Made by a program: the position numbers and the translations under genes
Shown: one piece after another, positions 47,250 to 54,647 of the stretch
How the letters are laid out: the number at the start of each line of letters is the position of its first letter
Numbering within the stretch: the stretch's first letter is position 1
Notes under the pieces: generated by a model
Told to the model about the DNA's origin: nothing
The model's input: only the letters and a program-made list of their open reading frames with translations
Databases searched by the model: none
Source: Lepidodermella squamata
Taxonomy: Eukaryota > Gastrotricha
Assembly (NCBI GenBank): GCA_047495785.1
Contig: JBLDXI010000028.1
Span: 1,905,462-1,969,461 of the forward strand
DNA length: 64,000 bases
Reading direction: 5' to 3'

Positions 47250-48114
47250 CGATACTCGAATCGAATCGAAATCAGTATCGGCTCTGAAATCGATAGTGTG
47301 GTCTATCGATTTAGCCTTATTATATTTAGCCGAGATCACACAAAAATGAATGAAAAATTGTTGCATACAGGGTGTTTCAGAACTCGCGCACTATATGAAT
47401 AGCATGCGGCAAATGCGCGCGCATTGTTATGCGCATACACTATTATACGCGTATACTATTTTACCTATAAATGTACCACACACTACTGTAGTCAGCGTAT
47501 AAAATATGCGTAATACATAAATGTACAGCATACATAATAGCACTGCCGTAGTTATTTTCTGGTGGAAACCTTCGAGCCTCGATAAATTTGAGCCGAGTTT
47601 CATTGAATATCTTTTTTATTTCGAGGATGATGTCATGTTTTTCTGAAACATGCTGATTGATTGGACTCTGAAGCGAGAGGTTTCAAAACAATTTCTCAAA
47701 TTCCGTGGCTGGATATTTCAGAAATTGATGATTTCTGAGAAAATTCTGATTTTACTTGATGTTGAATTTGTCGAAATATCGTTGGTTAATTAGTCTCCTG
47801 CCTTGGCATCAAAATTTCTTTCACGTTGCATTAATTCAAGGCCCCGACTGCACATGTTGATAAACAATGACGTTGATCTAAACCACTGGCGAATGTTATA
47901 CATCAGTAGTAAGAAATACCGCTACTAGCCCGATGGCCTGCCCAGAAACTTAGAACTCCAACTAAGCTGAATATAGATGACCTGATAACTCGAATTACGA
48001 ATTTCTCCCGGCCGGTTTTCAATTTATTTATATGCACTAATAATTTTTACAACGAACTGTTTACTGAAGTTACAAGTTTAGTATTTGTATAGTGACGCTC
48101 TCATCGCTTCCAAT
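47250..48114. other. Unique part of the tandem unit, copy 1
   Basis: No gene seen. It has a patch of self-complementary motifs (atgcgcgcgcat, tatacgcgtata) at about 47414-47455 and runs of 'gaatc'/'atcgat' at 47255-47310. It could be ordinary intron or spacer carried along in the duplication. Confidence 0.5.
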
Positions 48115-48123
48115 TATCAAAAT

Positions 48124-48913
48124 CAGCGGTTCTCATGAGGGGGTTTGCGACCCAAAATTGGGTCGCAGAGGCTTTTCTGATGGGTCGCTAGGTGGACCGC
48201 GGGTCGCATGGGTCGAAAGGCAAAAACATGTAAAAAACTAAATAAATGATGAGATGAAATAAATAAATGAGATAAAAGTGGAAAAATTACTTATTATCGA
48301 ATTTTCCAGTGCTATAGAACATGCTTTTTCAACACTTTTAGCTCTGAAACTTAACTTTAGCCTACTTTTTAGTCAATTTTAACAGGTTTTGGAGCGTTTT
48401 TTAATGAAAAATCTTCAAAATGTCTTCGCTTCGCTCGTTTATTGGTTGAAATCAGAGCGTTGACAGAGTGGGGGGTGGGGGATCGGGAATAAAACACCCC
48501 CAAAGAATTCCTGAAAGTGGTTTCCAACTACAATTTTCCTATGAATCCTCCATATTCCACTGCATTTTAAGCCCATTTTCGGGTTAAAAATGCCAAAAAA
48601 GCGTCAGCTAAAGCTCGCTTCGCTCGCGAGCCCGAGGGTGAAAACTATCACCCCCAAAAAAATATCCTGGCTACGCCACTGGTTGAAATCACTAGTCATT
48701 TTGGGTAATATATAGCACACAATTTTTTTCAGCCTCGACGGCTGCAGGATCCATGTTCCAAGCGTTTCCAAAATTGATGCCTAAAAATAGTATAAAAAAG
48801 AAGAAAAATAAAGAATGTACCCCCCAAAATTGAAAATTATAAGCGCCAGGGTCGCACAATTTTCTTGAAAACCACTTTTAGGGTCGGGAACTGCCCAGTC
48901 GTGAGAACCACTG
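48124..48913. mobile_element. Non-autonomous hAT DNA transposon, copy 2
   Basis: Identical to 46452-47241 at offset 1672, with the same ATCAAAAT flanks (48116-48123, 48914-48921). Because the flanking DNA is also the same, this copy arose by segmental duplication, not by a second transposition. Confidence 0.88.
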
Positions 48914-49786
48914 ATCAAAATCGATACTCGAATCGAATCGAAATCAGTATCGGCTCTGAAATCGATAGTGTGGTCTATCGATTTAGCCTTATTATATTTA
49001 GCCGAGATCACACAAAAATGAATGAAAAATTGTTGCATACAGGGTGTTTCAGAACTCGCGCACTATATGAATAGCATGCGGCAAATGCGCGCGCATTGTT
49101 ATGCGCATACACTATTATACGCGTATACTATTTTACCTATAAATGTACCACACACTACTGTAGTCAGCGTATAAAATATGCGTAATACATAAATGTACAG
49201 CATACATAATAGCACTGCCGTAGTTATTTTCTGGTGGAAACCTTCGAGCCTCGATAAATTTGAGCCGAGTTTCATTGAATATCTTTTTTATTTCGAGGAT
49301 GATGTCATGTTTTTCTGAAACATGCTGATTGATTGGACTCTGAAGCGAGAGGTTTCAAAACAATTTCTCAAATTCCGTGGCTGGATATTTCAGAAATTGA
49401 TGATTTCTGAGAAAATTCTGATTTTACTTGATGTTGAATTTGTCGAAATATCGTTGGTTAATTAGTCTCCTGCCTTGGCATCAAAATTTCTTTCACGTTG
49501 CATTAATTCAAGGCCCCGACTGCACATGTTGATAAACAATGACGTTGATCTAAACCACTGGCGAATGTTATACATCAGTAGTAAGAAATACCGCTACTAG
49601 CCCGATGGCCTGCCCAGAAACTTAGAACTCCAACTAAGCTGAATATAGATGACCTGATAACTCGAATTACGAATTTCTCCCGGCCGGTTTTCAATTTATT
49701 TATATGCACTAATAATTTTTACAACGAACTGTTTACTGAAGTTACAAGTTTAGTATTTGTATAGTGACGCTCTCATCGCTTCCAAT
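48914..49786. other. Unique part of the tandem unit, copy 2
   Basis: Same content as 47250-48114. It ends at 'cgcttccaat', after which the sequence is new. Confidence 0.5.
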
Positions 49787-50339
49787 GACCAATGCCCCAT
49801 GGCGACTGGTTGATTGGACCGTGCGGACCGTGCGGACCGTGCGGAAAAGGAACAAAGTCGCGTGGTGCTTGAACTATTGGACGGGGAAATGGGCAGCCGA
49901 GTTCATTGGGTTGAGGAAAACATCCGCCTTCCTTAAAATTGTACTGATTCATCCTACTCAAATAAGATTGATGAATACTAAGAGTTAGATGAAAATTGTC
50001 CACCTGTTTAGTTTCCTGAGAAAAATTTTCCACAATAAGGACAGCCAAAGCAACTTGAAGAGGCGATATCACAGTCTCGATTTTTACAATACAGGCACTC
50101 TACTCCCATGAATAAGCGATTTGCCATGAATGATGCAATGCAGCAAAGCGTCATTTAGGTGCTAAGCAACCTCCTGTTTTTTCGATAATAAGCATAGGAA
50201 TAGAGAGAATTGCGAAGCGCCGAAGTTGGTAGCCGCTAAATAATTAAACAGAAACACAGTTGACGTAAAATGCGAGGAAGTACTGAAGTAGCTTAAACTT
50301 TCATCAATTTTACGCCATTTTTTTCCTGATTCGTGCACC
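49787..50339. other. Junction between host repeats and Maverick element
   Basis: The left end of the Maverick must lie at or near here, but the terminal inverted repeat cannot be defined because the right end is outside the window. A - frame (49773-50072) encodes a proline-rich peptide whose likely start is an internal methionine (NQYNFKEGGCFPQPNELGCP). It could be a small element gene or chance. Confidence 0.4.
49818..49844. repeat. Three copies of a 9-bp tandem repeat
   Basis: The unit accgtgcgg occurs three times. On the - strand it encodes repeated PHG inside a proline-rich frame. Confidence 0.85.
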
Positions 50340-50465
50340 ATGCCTGGCCAGCAACCACCTAACGTAACTTGTGGTACTCACGCTAACATGCATAATCCTC
50401 AACATCCAACTTACACGGGACCCTGCAACAAGCAGTGCCAGCATCCTTGCGCAGGGAAGAAATGA
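50340..50465 (+). CDS. Maverick left-end Cys/His-rich microprotein (41 aa)
   Basis: A 41-codon frame starting MPGQQPPNVTCGTHANMH and ending CQHPCAGKK. It has four cysteines and four histidines, could bind a metal, and ends in a basic tail. There is no recognised family. Support comes from its position in the dense gene array of the element and from its biased composition; it may also be spurious. Confidence 0.35.
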   Translation: MPGQQPPNVTCGTHANMHNPQHPTYTGPCNKQCQHPCAGKK

Positions 50466-50564
50466 TCTCGACTCCACTGCGAGTGACTCAATTGACAGGA
50501 AACTAATAACCTCTCATTAAGTTTGTGTAGTTAGTGTTACTAAAACTGCTTATATTCACTATCA

Positions 50565-50663
50565 ATGAGTGGGAAAGGCAAAGATGGCTGTGGTTGCGGT
50601 GGTAGTGGAAAAACGGACAGTGGCGCCAGTGGTCATGGCAAAACAGGATCGAAATCGAAATGA
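50565..50663 (+). CDS. Maverick Gly/Lys-rich microprotein (32 aa)
   Basis: A 32-codon frame, MSGKGKDGCGCGGSGKTDSG and a tail of GKTGSKSK. It is almost entirely G, K, S, D and C, unlike random AT-rich sequence. It could be a small basic packaging or core peptide; no family is known to me and the call rests on composition and context only. Confidence 0.35.
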   Translation: MSGKGKDGCGCGGSGKTDSGASGHGKTGSKSK

Positions 50664-50815
50664 AGCCGCCATCAAAGCTGCAACGCATTTCAACTTATAA
50701 ATGTTAAAATGTTTCAATATATAAATTGGCTGATTACATCCATTATTTAGTTTGAACATTTGAACTATGGAACATTTAAATATTGAAATATTTTAATTTC
50801 TCAAATAAATATAAG

Positions 50816-51073
50816 ATGCTTCGTCGCAAGGTAATAAATCCCGACAAAATCAGCCAAGCAATCCATGAATATCAGAATAGCTCTAAGACAGTAGATAAAA
50901 TCGCAGCTGAAGTGGGACTCAGCAGAGGCACGATTTACTATCATTTAGGCAAACAACAACGCGTCTCATCGCTGAAGGGCGGTGGCATCAACGTTAGTCT
51001 GATTCCAAAGGATGTCTCTCATGTCGGCGGCAAGGAAGCTTACCTGCTAAGAAGAAGATTTCTCGGTAAATAA
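50816..51073 (+). CDS. Small helix-turn-helix (Psq/resolvase-like) DNA-binding protein of the Maverick
   Basis: Start chosen at MLRRKV (50816) because the upstream part of the frame is AT-rich and atypical; a start at 50783 is possible. About 85 residues. Residues 10-45 fit a helix-turn-helix: ISQAIHEYQ, then VDKIAAEVGLSRGTIYYHLG, resembling the Pipsqueak/Tc1-type HTH. This is probably a regulator of element genes or a DNA-end-binding protein. It is first of three closely spaced + genes. Confidence 0.6.
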   Translation: MLRRKVINPDKISQAIHEYQNSSKTVDKIAAEVGLSRGTIYYHLGKQQRVSSLKGGGINVSLIPKDVSHVGGKEAYLLRRRFLGK

Positions 51074-51080
51074 TATAAGC

Positions 51081-51416
51081 ATGGAGAAAGGATTTCTTTC
51101 ATACACAGAGGTCGATGAAATCGTCGATGAGAAGGATCAAGATATTGACAAACTGAAGCAGGAAGTTGAGATTATCAGCGATCAGTATTCCTCGCTCAAG
51201 AGACAGTCCTCAAATACCCGTATTAAGACTTTGGAGAACGAGAAGGCTGTCATTGAACAGAAATACAGTGATTTGCTGATTGCAAGGGAAAAAGAAGATA
51301 ACGACCGTAAGTTACAGAGCCAGAGGCGCAAAGCTGAGCTGTCTGAACGGCGACAGAAAATGAAGTCAGATATAGAGAAATTCATAGCTGAAATGAGGGC
51401 GCGACGAGAAAAATAA
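51081..51416 (+). CDS. Coiled-coil protein of the Maverick, unknown function
   Basis: 111 residues, highly charged, with heptad-like periodicity over most of the length (DKDQDIDKLKQEVEII, then EKFIAEMRARREK at the end). It starts only 7 bases after the stop of the HTH gene. No membrane segment or known motif. It may be a structural or scaffolding factor; this is inference. Confidence 0.6.
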   Translation: MEKGFLSYTEVDEIVDEKDQDIDKLKQEVEIISDQYSSLKRQSSNTRIKTLENEKAVIEQKYSDLLIAREKEDNDRKLQSQRRKAELSERRQKMKSDIEKFIAEMRARREK

Positions 51417-51434
51417 AAATCGTTTTAATACTTA

Positions 51435-51689
51435 ATGAATACTTACTCGAGTGCCCAAGAAGAAATAATCTCATATATAAAGGTGCTTGTTAGAGAACTT
51501 CAGATCGACTGCTTAAGGACGAACACTCAGCTTCAACGCATTTTTGTTGCATTGAGTGTAATCGCCGCGTTGCTAGGGTATTTTGTAAATAGGGATAGAA
51601 TTAAAAAGCCTTCGACCATCAAAGGCAATCATGCTAAAGCAGTTAGAGCACCAAAGAAACGTGTGAAATTTTACTCACCTTTTCGCTAG
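51435..51689 (+). CDS. Small single-pass membrane protein of the Maverick
   Basis: 84 residues: a helical N-terminal part, one hydrophobic segment (IFVALSVIAALLGYFV, about 44-59) and a strongly basic tail (APKKRVKFYSPFR). Its stop lies 1 base from the stop of the opposing gene, so the two transcripts must overlap in their 3' ends. Function unknown. Confidence 0.55.
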   Translation: MNTYSSAQEEIISYIKVLVRELQIDCLRTNTQLQRIFVALSVIAALLGYFVNRDRIKKPSTIKGNHAKAVRAPKKRVKFYSPFR

Positions 51690-51690
51690 C

Positions 51691-52290
51691 TTAAGAGACG
51701 TTCACACCGTGCTTTTTCAGTTCCTCAAGAAATATTTGCGTGCGATCACAATTTAAACTCTTCTGGAGCAACCTTTTCATATCATGGAATTTCTCGTTTT
51801 CTCTCATGATTACCTGATACTCAGTGTCACTAATGTGGTTATCTTCCAAGGCTGATTTGATCATGTCGCCAATTGAGTTGGCTTTCGACATAGCAAGCGT
51901 GGCTATTCGCTCATGTTTTTCGGCTTTGCGTTCGAACTTCAAGTCAAGCAGGTTGAGAACTAGTATGACCATACCTCCCGAAGCTGCACTGATTTCCAAA
52001 AGTAGGCCTGTGGGAAGGCCCAGTGACATCAGTGCGATTCCACCAATCGCAAGCGATGTTGTGCCGCCCGTAATTCCATGAATAGTAGCTTTGCAAATTG
52101 ACGAAAAACGGGAATACCTATTGTAAAGCTTCTTTCTTTTCGATATTTCTGTGTTGAAAACATCATTTAGGCGCCGGAGCTCAGCAAGCCTGAACTCTTG
52201 AGTAGAGGACATTTGTAGTCTAGGGGCAGTGGGGTAAATACTTTCTACTGTTTTTAGCTGGTTGTCATTCATTCTGAATGTATGTATCAC
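51691..52290 (-). CDS. Two-helix hairpin membrane protein of the Maverick
   Basis: 199 residues. A basic, helical N-terminal region is followed by two hydrophobic segments in a hairpin (about 76-95, SLAIGGIALMSLGLPTGLLL, and about 98-113, AASGGMVILVLNLLDL). A charged helical tail with ISDTEYQVIMRENEKFHDM follows. Proteins of this shape are frequent in invertebrate Mavericks, but I know of no assigned function. A membrane or virion-entry role is conceivable. The start could also be at an internal methionine (MNDNQL). Confidence 0.6.
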   Translation of the reverse strand: MIHTFRMNDNQLKTVESIYPTAPRLQMSSTQEFRLAELRRLNDVFNTEISKRKKLYNRYSRFSSICKATIHGITGGTTSLAIGGIALMSLGLPTGLLLEISAASGGMVILVLNLLDLKFERKAEKHERIATLAMSKANSIGDMIKSALEDNHISDTEYQVIMRENEKFHDMKRLLQKSLNCDRTQIFLEELKKHGVNVS

Positions 52291-52946
52291 GTATTCTTTA
52301 GGTTAGAAATAATCAAAATGTATGACAGTTGTATGCTTTCGTCAGCTGCTGCAATAACCGTTAAGCTATCATTCAATCGGAATTGCTCTATAAAGGAACA
52401 GTATTCATTGCTACTCTCCAAATTAATATTGTTATAGTTGAAGTATTTCGAGAACAAGTTACCGTTGTTTTTGAAGAAATCAAGAGTGAAGGATGTGGCT
52501 CTGTTGTCGTCCAGCCGGAACCACATTTCCACTCTGGCTGTAACGTCCGCTCGAAACACTAAGCTATCGCTTACTTCAGGCATTCCGGAAATCATGTTAT
52601 CAAAACTTAGCTTATTCTCGCGCGAAAGAGAAACCTTGCCAGAGCATATCAATCTGGAATCCCGAATCGCGCCATCGTTTGGATTTATTGGTGGATGGAT
52701 GTTCGTGAGCCTAGCATTTTTAAAGTCAACAGTCTGATCGGATTGAATCATTAAACAACTTCGCTCAACCCAATTTTTACTAACAGCATCGTTGTCGAAA
52801 ACGGGACCACCCAAATTTTCGATGCAGTAGCTATTCGCGTTTAGGTTTGCCGCAAATGGAGTACTGCCGTCTGCCCTCAAATAAATTGCTGCCTGTCGTG
52901 CATTTTCAAACCATTCACTAGGAATGAATATTTCATTCGATCTCAT
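52287..52946 (-). CDS. Fibre-like protein of the Maverick (tail-fibre N-terminal motif)
   Basis: 219 residues. The segment NSYCIENLGGPVFDNDAVSK (about 38-57) resembles the 'I.NL..P....DAV.K.YV' motif at the base of phage and adintovirus-type fibre or tail proteins. The rest is rich in beta-type residues (V, T, S, F) with no membrane segment. It overlaps the next gene by a few bases. Probable role: host-attachment fibre or spike on the capsid vertex; this is inferred from the motif and from the position next to late genes. Confidence 0.5.
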   Translation of the reverse strand: MRSNEIFIPSEWFENARQAAIYLRADGSTPFAANLNANSYCIENLGGPVFDNDAVSKNWVERSCLMIQSDQTVDFKNARLTNIHPPINPNDGAIRDSRLICSGKVSLSRENKLSFDNMISGMPEVSDSLVFRADVTARVEMWFRLDDNRATSFTLDFFKNNGNLFSKYFNYNNINLESSNEYCSFIEQFRLNDSLTVIAAADESIQLSYILIISNLKNT

Positions 52947-53439
52947 AATGAGCGATGACTAGATTATACTTATTCCGCCATTGCCTCAGCGTCTTATCGT
53001 TAACCGATTTCACGTGTACGCTCTGTGCCACAAGGTCGTAGCCATGTTCCTGAGCCAGAGCTTTGATAACAAAGTCAAGGTGCATCATATTTTGATCGGG
53101 AAAGAGTTCTGCATAGCCCAAGTCAAACTTAATAAAGCTCGACATCAACCTCTCAAGTTGAGGAGGTAGCATTTCTATACCGCGCTTTTTAATTACAGTC
53201 ATTAAATGCCATTTTCGTTTGTAAGGTACTAATTTGAATGGCGGGGAGTGCTCACAGTATGGATAGCATAAACCGCAGTTTGGGCATACGTTGAAATTCG
53301 CCCTTTCGTCAAGCAAAAGTTCTGTGGCACACGCATCGCAATACACGTAAGGCATAGTAGAAAATGTCTTTCTCACTGATTTGGAATTCTCAAATATATC
53401 TATCAGTTTCTTCAATTCATCTTCAACGGACGCTTGCAT
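52933..53439 (-). CDS. Zinc-ribbon late transcription factor, VLTF3-like
   Basis: 168 residues. Two CxxC pairs form a zinc ribbon (YCDACATELL, about 33-42, and CPNCGLCYPYCEH, about 52-64). It is followed by YKRKWHLMTVIKKRG, then LPPQLERLMSSF and, toward the end, FPDQNMMHLDFVIKALAQEHG. The order zinc ribbon, YKR..H, helical region, and LNY.FVL.KL-like helix is that of the poxvirus/NCLDV late transcription factor 3 family. If correct, the element brings its own late-gene transcription factor, which fits the block of virion genes on the same strand. Similarity is judged by eye and needs a profile search. Confidence 0.5.
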   Translation of the reverse strand: MQASVEDELKKLIDIFENSKSVRKTFSTMPYVYCDACATELLLDERANFNVCPNCGLCYPYCEHSPPFKLVPYKRKWHLMTVIKKRGIEMLPPQLERLMSSFIKFDLGYAELFPDQNMMHLDFVIKALAQEHGYDLVAQSVHVKSVNDKTLRQWRNKYNLVIAHYEIE

Positions 53440-53602
53440 CCTTTTTATCTACGATGGCATTTCTCTTTAACACTCTTATGAATTTATACTTTGTCATACC
53501 GCAGAGTGTACAAGATCCTGTCCTGATCGCTCTGTTATTACGAGTTGCTAATTGCTGCTCATTCACTGTATTAGTGTTTTTCCTACAATGCAGGCAATAC
53601 AT
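53423..53602 (-). CDS. DUF5679-like mini zinc protein (59 aa) of the Maverick
   Basis: 59 residues starting MYCLHCRKNTNTVNEQQ, with two CxxC pairs (CLHC at 3-6 and CTLC at 31-34) and a following basic stretch, TKYKFIRVLKR. This is the layout of the small DUF5679 domain common in large DNA viruses, adenoviruses and Mavericks (YCLKC...NG...CG..K..F). It overlaps the start of the VLTF3-like gene by 17 bases in another frame, as compact viral genes often do. Its role is unknown; probably nucleic-acid or zinc binding. Confidence 0.65.
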   Translation of the reverse strand: MYCLHCRKNTNTVNEQQLATRNNRAIRTGSCTLCGMTKYKFIRVLKRNAIVDKKDASVR

Positions 53603-53604
53603 AT

Positions 53605-54063
53605 CTAGCTTAACAATAGATTTTTCAGTAAGTCATCATTGTGCGGCGACCCAGTGTTATTGAAGTCCAGCAAAATAGCTAACTTATCCCTACCTTTAGC
53701 TAGTTCTCTTAGAAAGTAAATGGCATAGAAGCCACATGCAACAGAGCCAGGATGCTGTATATCGTGTGTGGAATACCAAATTACTCGTTTTCCACGACGC
53801 TGAATGATCTCATTAGGGCATATAAACCCGAAGCTATCGAAGTAGATTATTTCAGTCGACTTCACAGCCATTGAGACCCAATGACTTCCGCGGTTAACTT
53901 TATCGTCCAGGTTAATGACGTAATATCCTCGTTGAAGTGTAGCAGGAAGGTCGTCCCGAGCGTAACAGCCCTTGAAGTCGTTTCCGAGAAGCCTCTTTAA
54001 AGCTTCGGTTATCTCAAGATTGGATAGAGGATAAAACCCGCGATTTTTCAGTTTTTTTCCCAC
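53605..54063 (-). CDS. Adenain-like cysteine protease of the Maverick
   Basis: 152 residues, a compact C5/Ulp1-fold protease. Catalytic elements are in the expected order: His in RGSHWVSM (about 61-68), acidic residue in IIYFDSFGF (about 72-80), then Gln in DIQHPGSVACGFYAIYF and the nucleophile Cys just before GFYAIYF. It should mature capsid proteins during assembly, as adenovirus protease does. It overlaps the following gene by 16 bases. Confidence 0.9.
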   Translation of the reverse strand: MGKKLKNRGFYPLSNLEITEALKRLLGNDFKGCYARDDLPATLQRGYYVINLDDKVNRGSHWVSMAVKSTEIIYFDSFGFICPNEIIQRRGKRVIWYSTHDIQHPGSVACGFYAIYFLRELAKGRDKLAILLDFNNTGSPHNDDLLKNLLLS

Positions 54064-54626
54064 GGCATGTAAACCCCTTTTCCGAATAAGGTCGGAAGAA
54101 ATGCACCCAGTAAGCTTGATACAAGCGGCAATATAAAAGCTCCACCCTGTTGCTCTATGTGGCTTTTAATTGCCTTGCTACTGCCAGCAGGCACAATTTG
54201 TCGGGACTCCAGAAGCGAAACCGCCTTTTGCAGTTCATCTAAATCCTCTTTTGGTATTGTCAGCGACACGCCTTTGCCTACGATCTTGTCAGCTGCTGTA
54301 CTGGCGAGGGAACTGGCAAGGCCGCTCAGCGCTGCAACGGCTACAGGGGCTATAAATTTAGAAGCTGTGGCAAGCGCTGGTAACAGGAACCCGCCAGACT
54401 GATTCTTCCGGAGCTGAGTTTTGCTCAGTTTAATATCAAGCCCTTTCATCCTTTGTTTGCTCTTCATTACTTTATCTATCTGCCTTTGCGTCAACAACAA
54501 CTTGGAACCATTTGGATCTGCAAGAAGCTGATCAATTGTGAAACGCAATACAACTTGGCCTGGTTTTTGAAATGCTCTTCTCTGGGTCTCTGTTAGTTTA
54601 ATGTCGAATGGAATGTATTTAGTCAT
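54048..54626 (-). CDS. Hydrophobic virion/core protein of the Maverick (pVI/pX-like)
   Basis: 192 residues. The N-terminal third is basic with the motif IKLSKTQLRKNQSGGFLLPA. Two hydrophobic alanine/glycine-rich stretches follow (about 81-117 and 162-180), each preceded by a glycine-glycine (SGGF, QGGAF). Such GG-x sites followed by amphipathic helices are typical of adenovirus-type precursors cut by the viral protease. A membrane-active or core protein is likely. Function is inferred from features and gene position between protease and capsid gene. Confidence 0.6.
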   Translation of the reverse strand: MTKYIPFDIKLTETQRRAFQKPGQVVLRFTIDQLLADPNGSKLLLTQRQIDKVMKSKQRMKGLDIKLSKTQLRKNQSGGFLLPALATASKFIAPVAVAALSGLASSLASTAADKIVGKGVSLTIPKEDLDELQKAVSLLESRQIVPAGSSKAIKSHIEQQGGAFILPLVSSLLGAFLPTLFGKGVYMPWEKN

Positions 54627-54647
54627 TATTATTCTAAGTTAGAAAAT

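Larger units (their letters stand above)
46443..49786. repeat. 1,672-bp tandem duplication (two units)
   Basis: Unit 1 is about 46443-48114 and unit 2 about 48115-49786. Every position I compared is identical at offset 1672, and the 85-codon and 69-codon frames inside are the same in both. The exact edge is uncertain by a few bases because 'attatcaaaat' is shared. Each unit holds one hAT-type element plus about 870 bp of unique sequence. Confidence 0.9.

Noticed and set aside
47109-47366. 85-codon minus-strand frame repeated at 48781-49038
   Set aside because: It lies across the end of the hAT element and is present twice only because of the segmental duplication; no family.
49773-50072. Proline-rich minus-strand frame at the Maverick/host junction as a real gene
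   Set aside because: Its stop lies in the host tandem repeat and its PHG repeats come from a 9-bp microsatellite. Too weak to call, so mentioned only in the junction note.
53364-53663. 99-codon plus-strand frame in the Maverick
   Set aside because: It is antisense to the DUF5679-like, VLTF3-like and protease genes, which have clear motifs.
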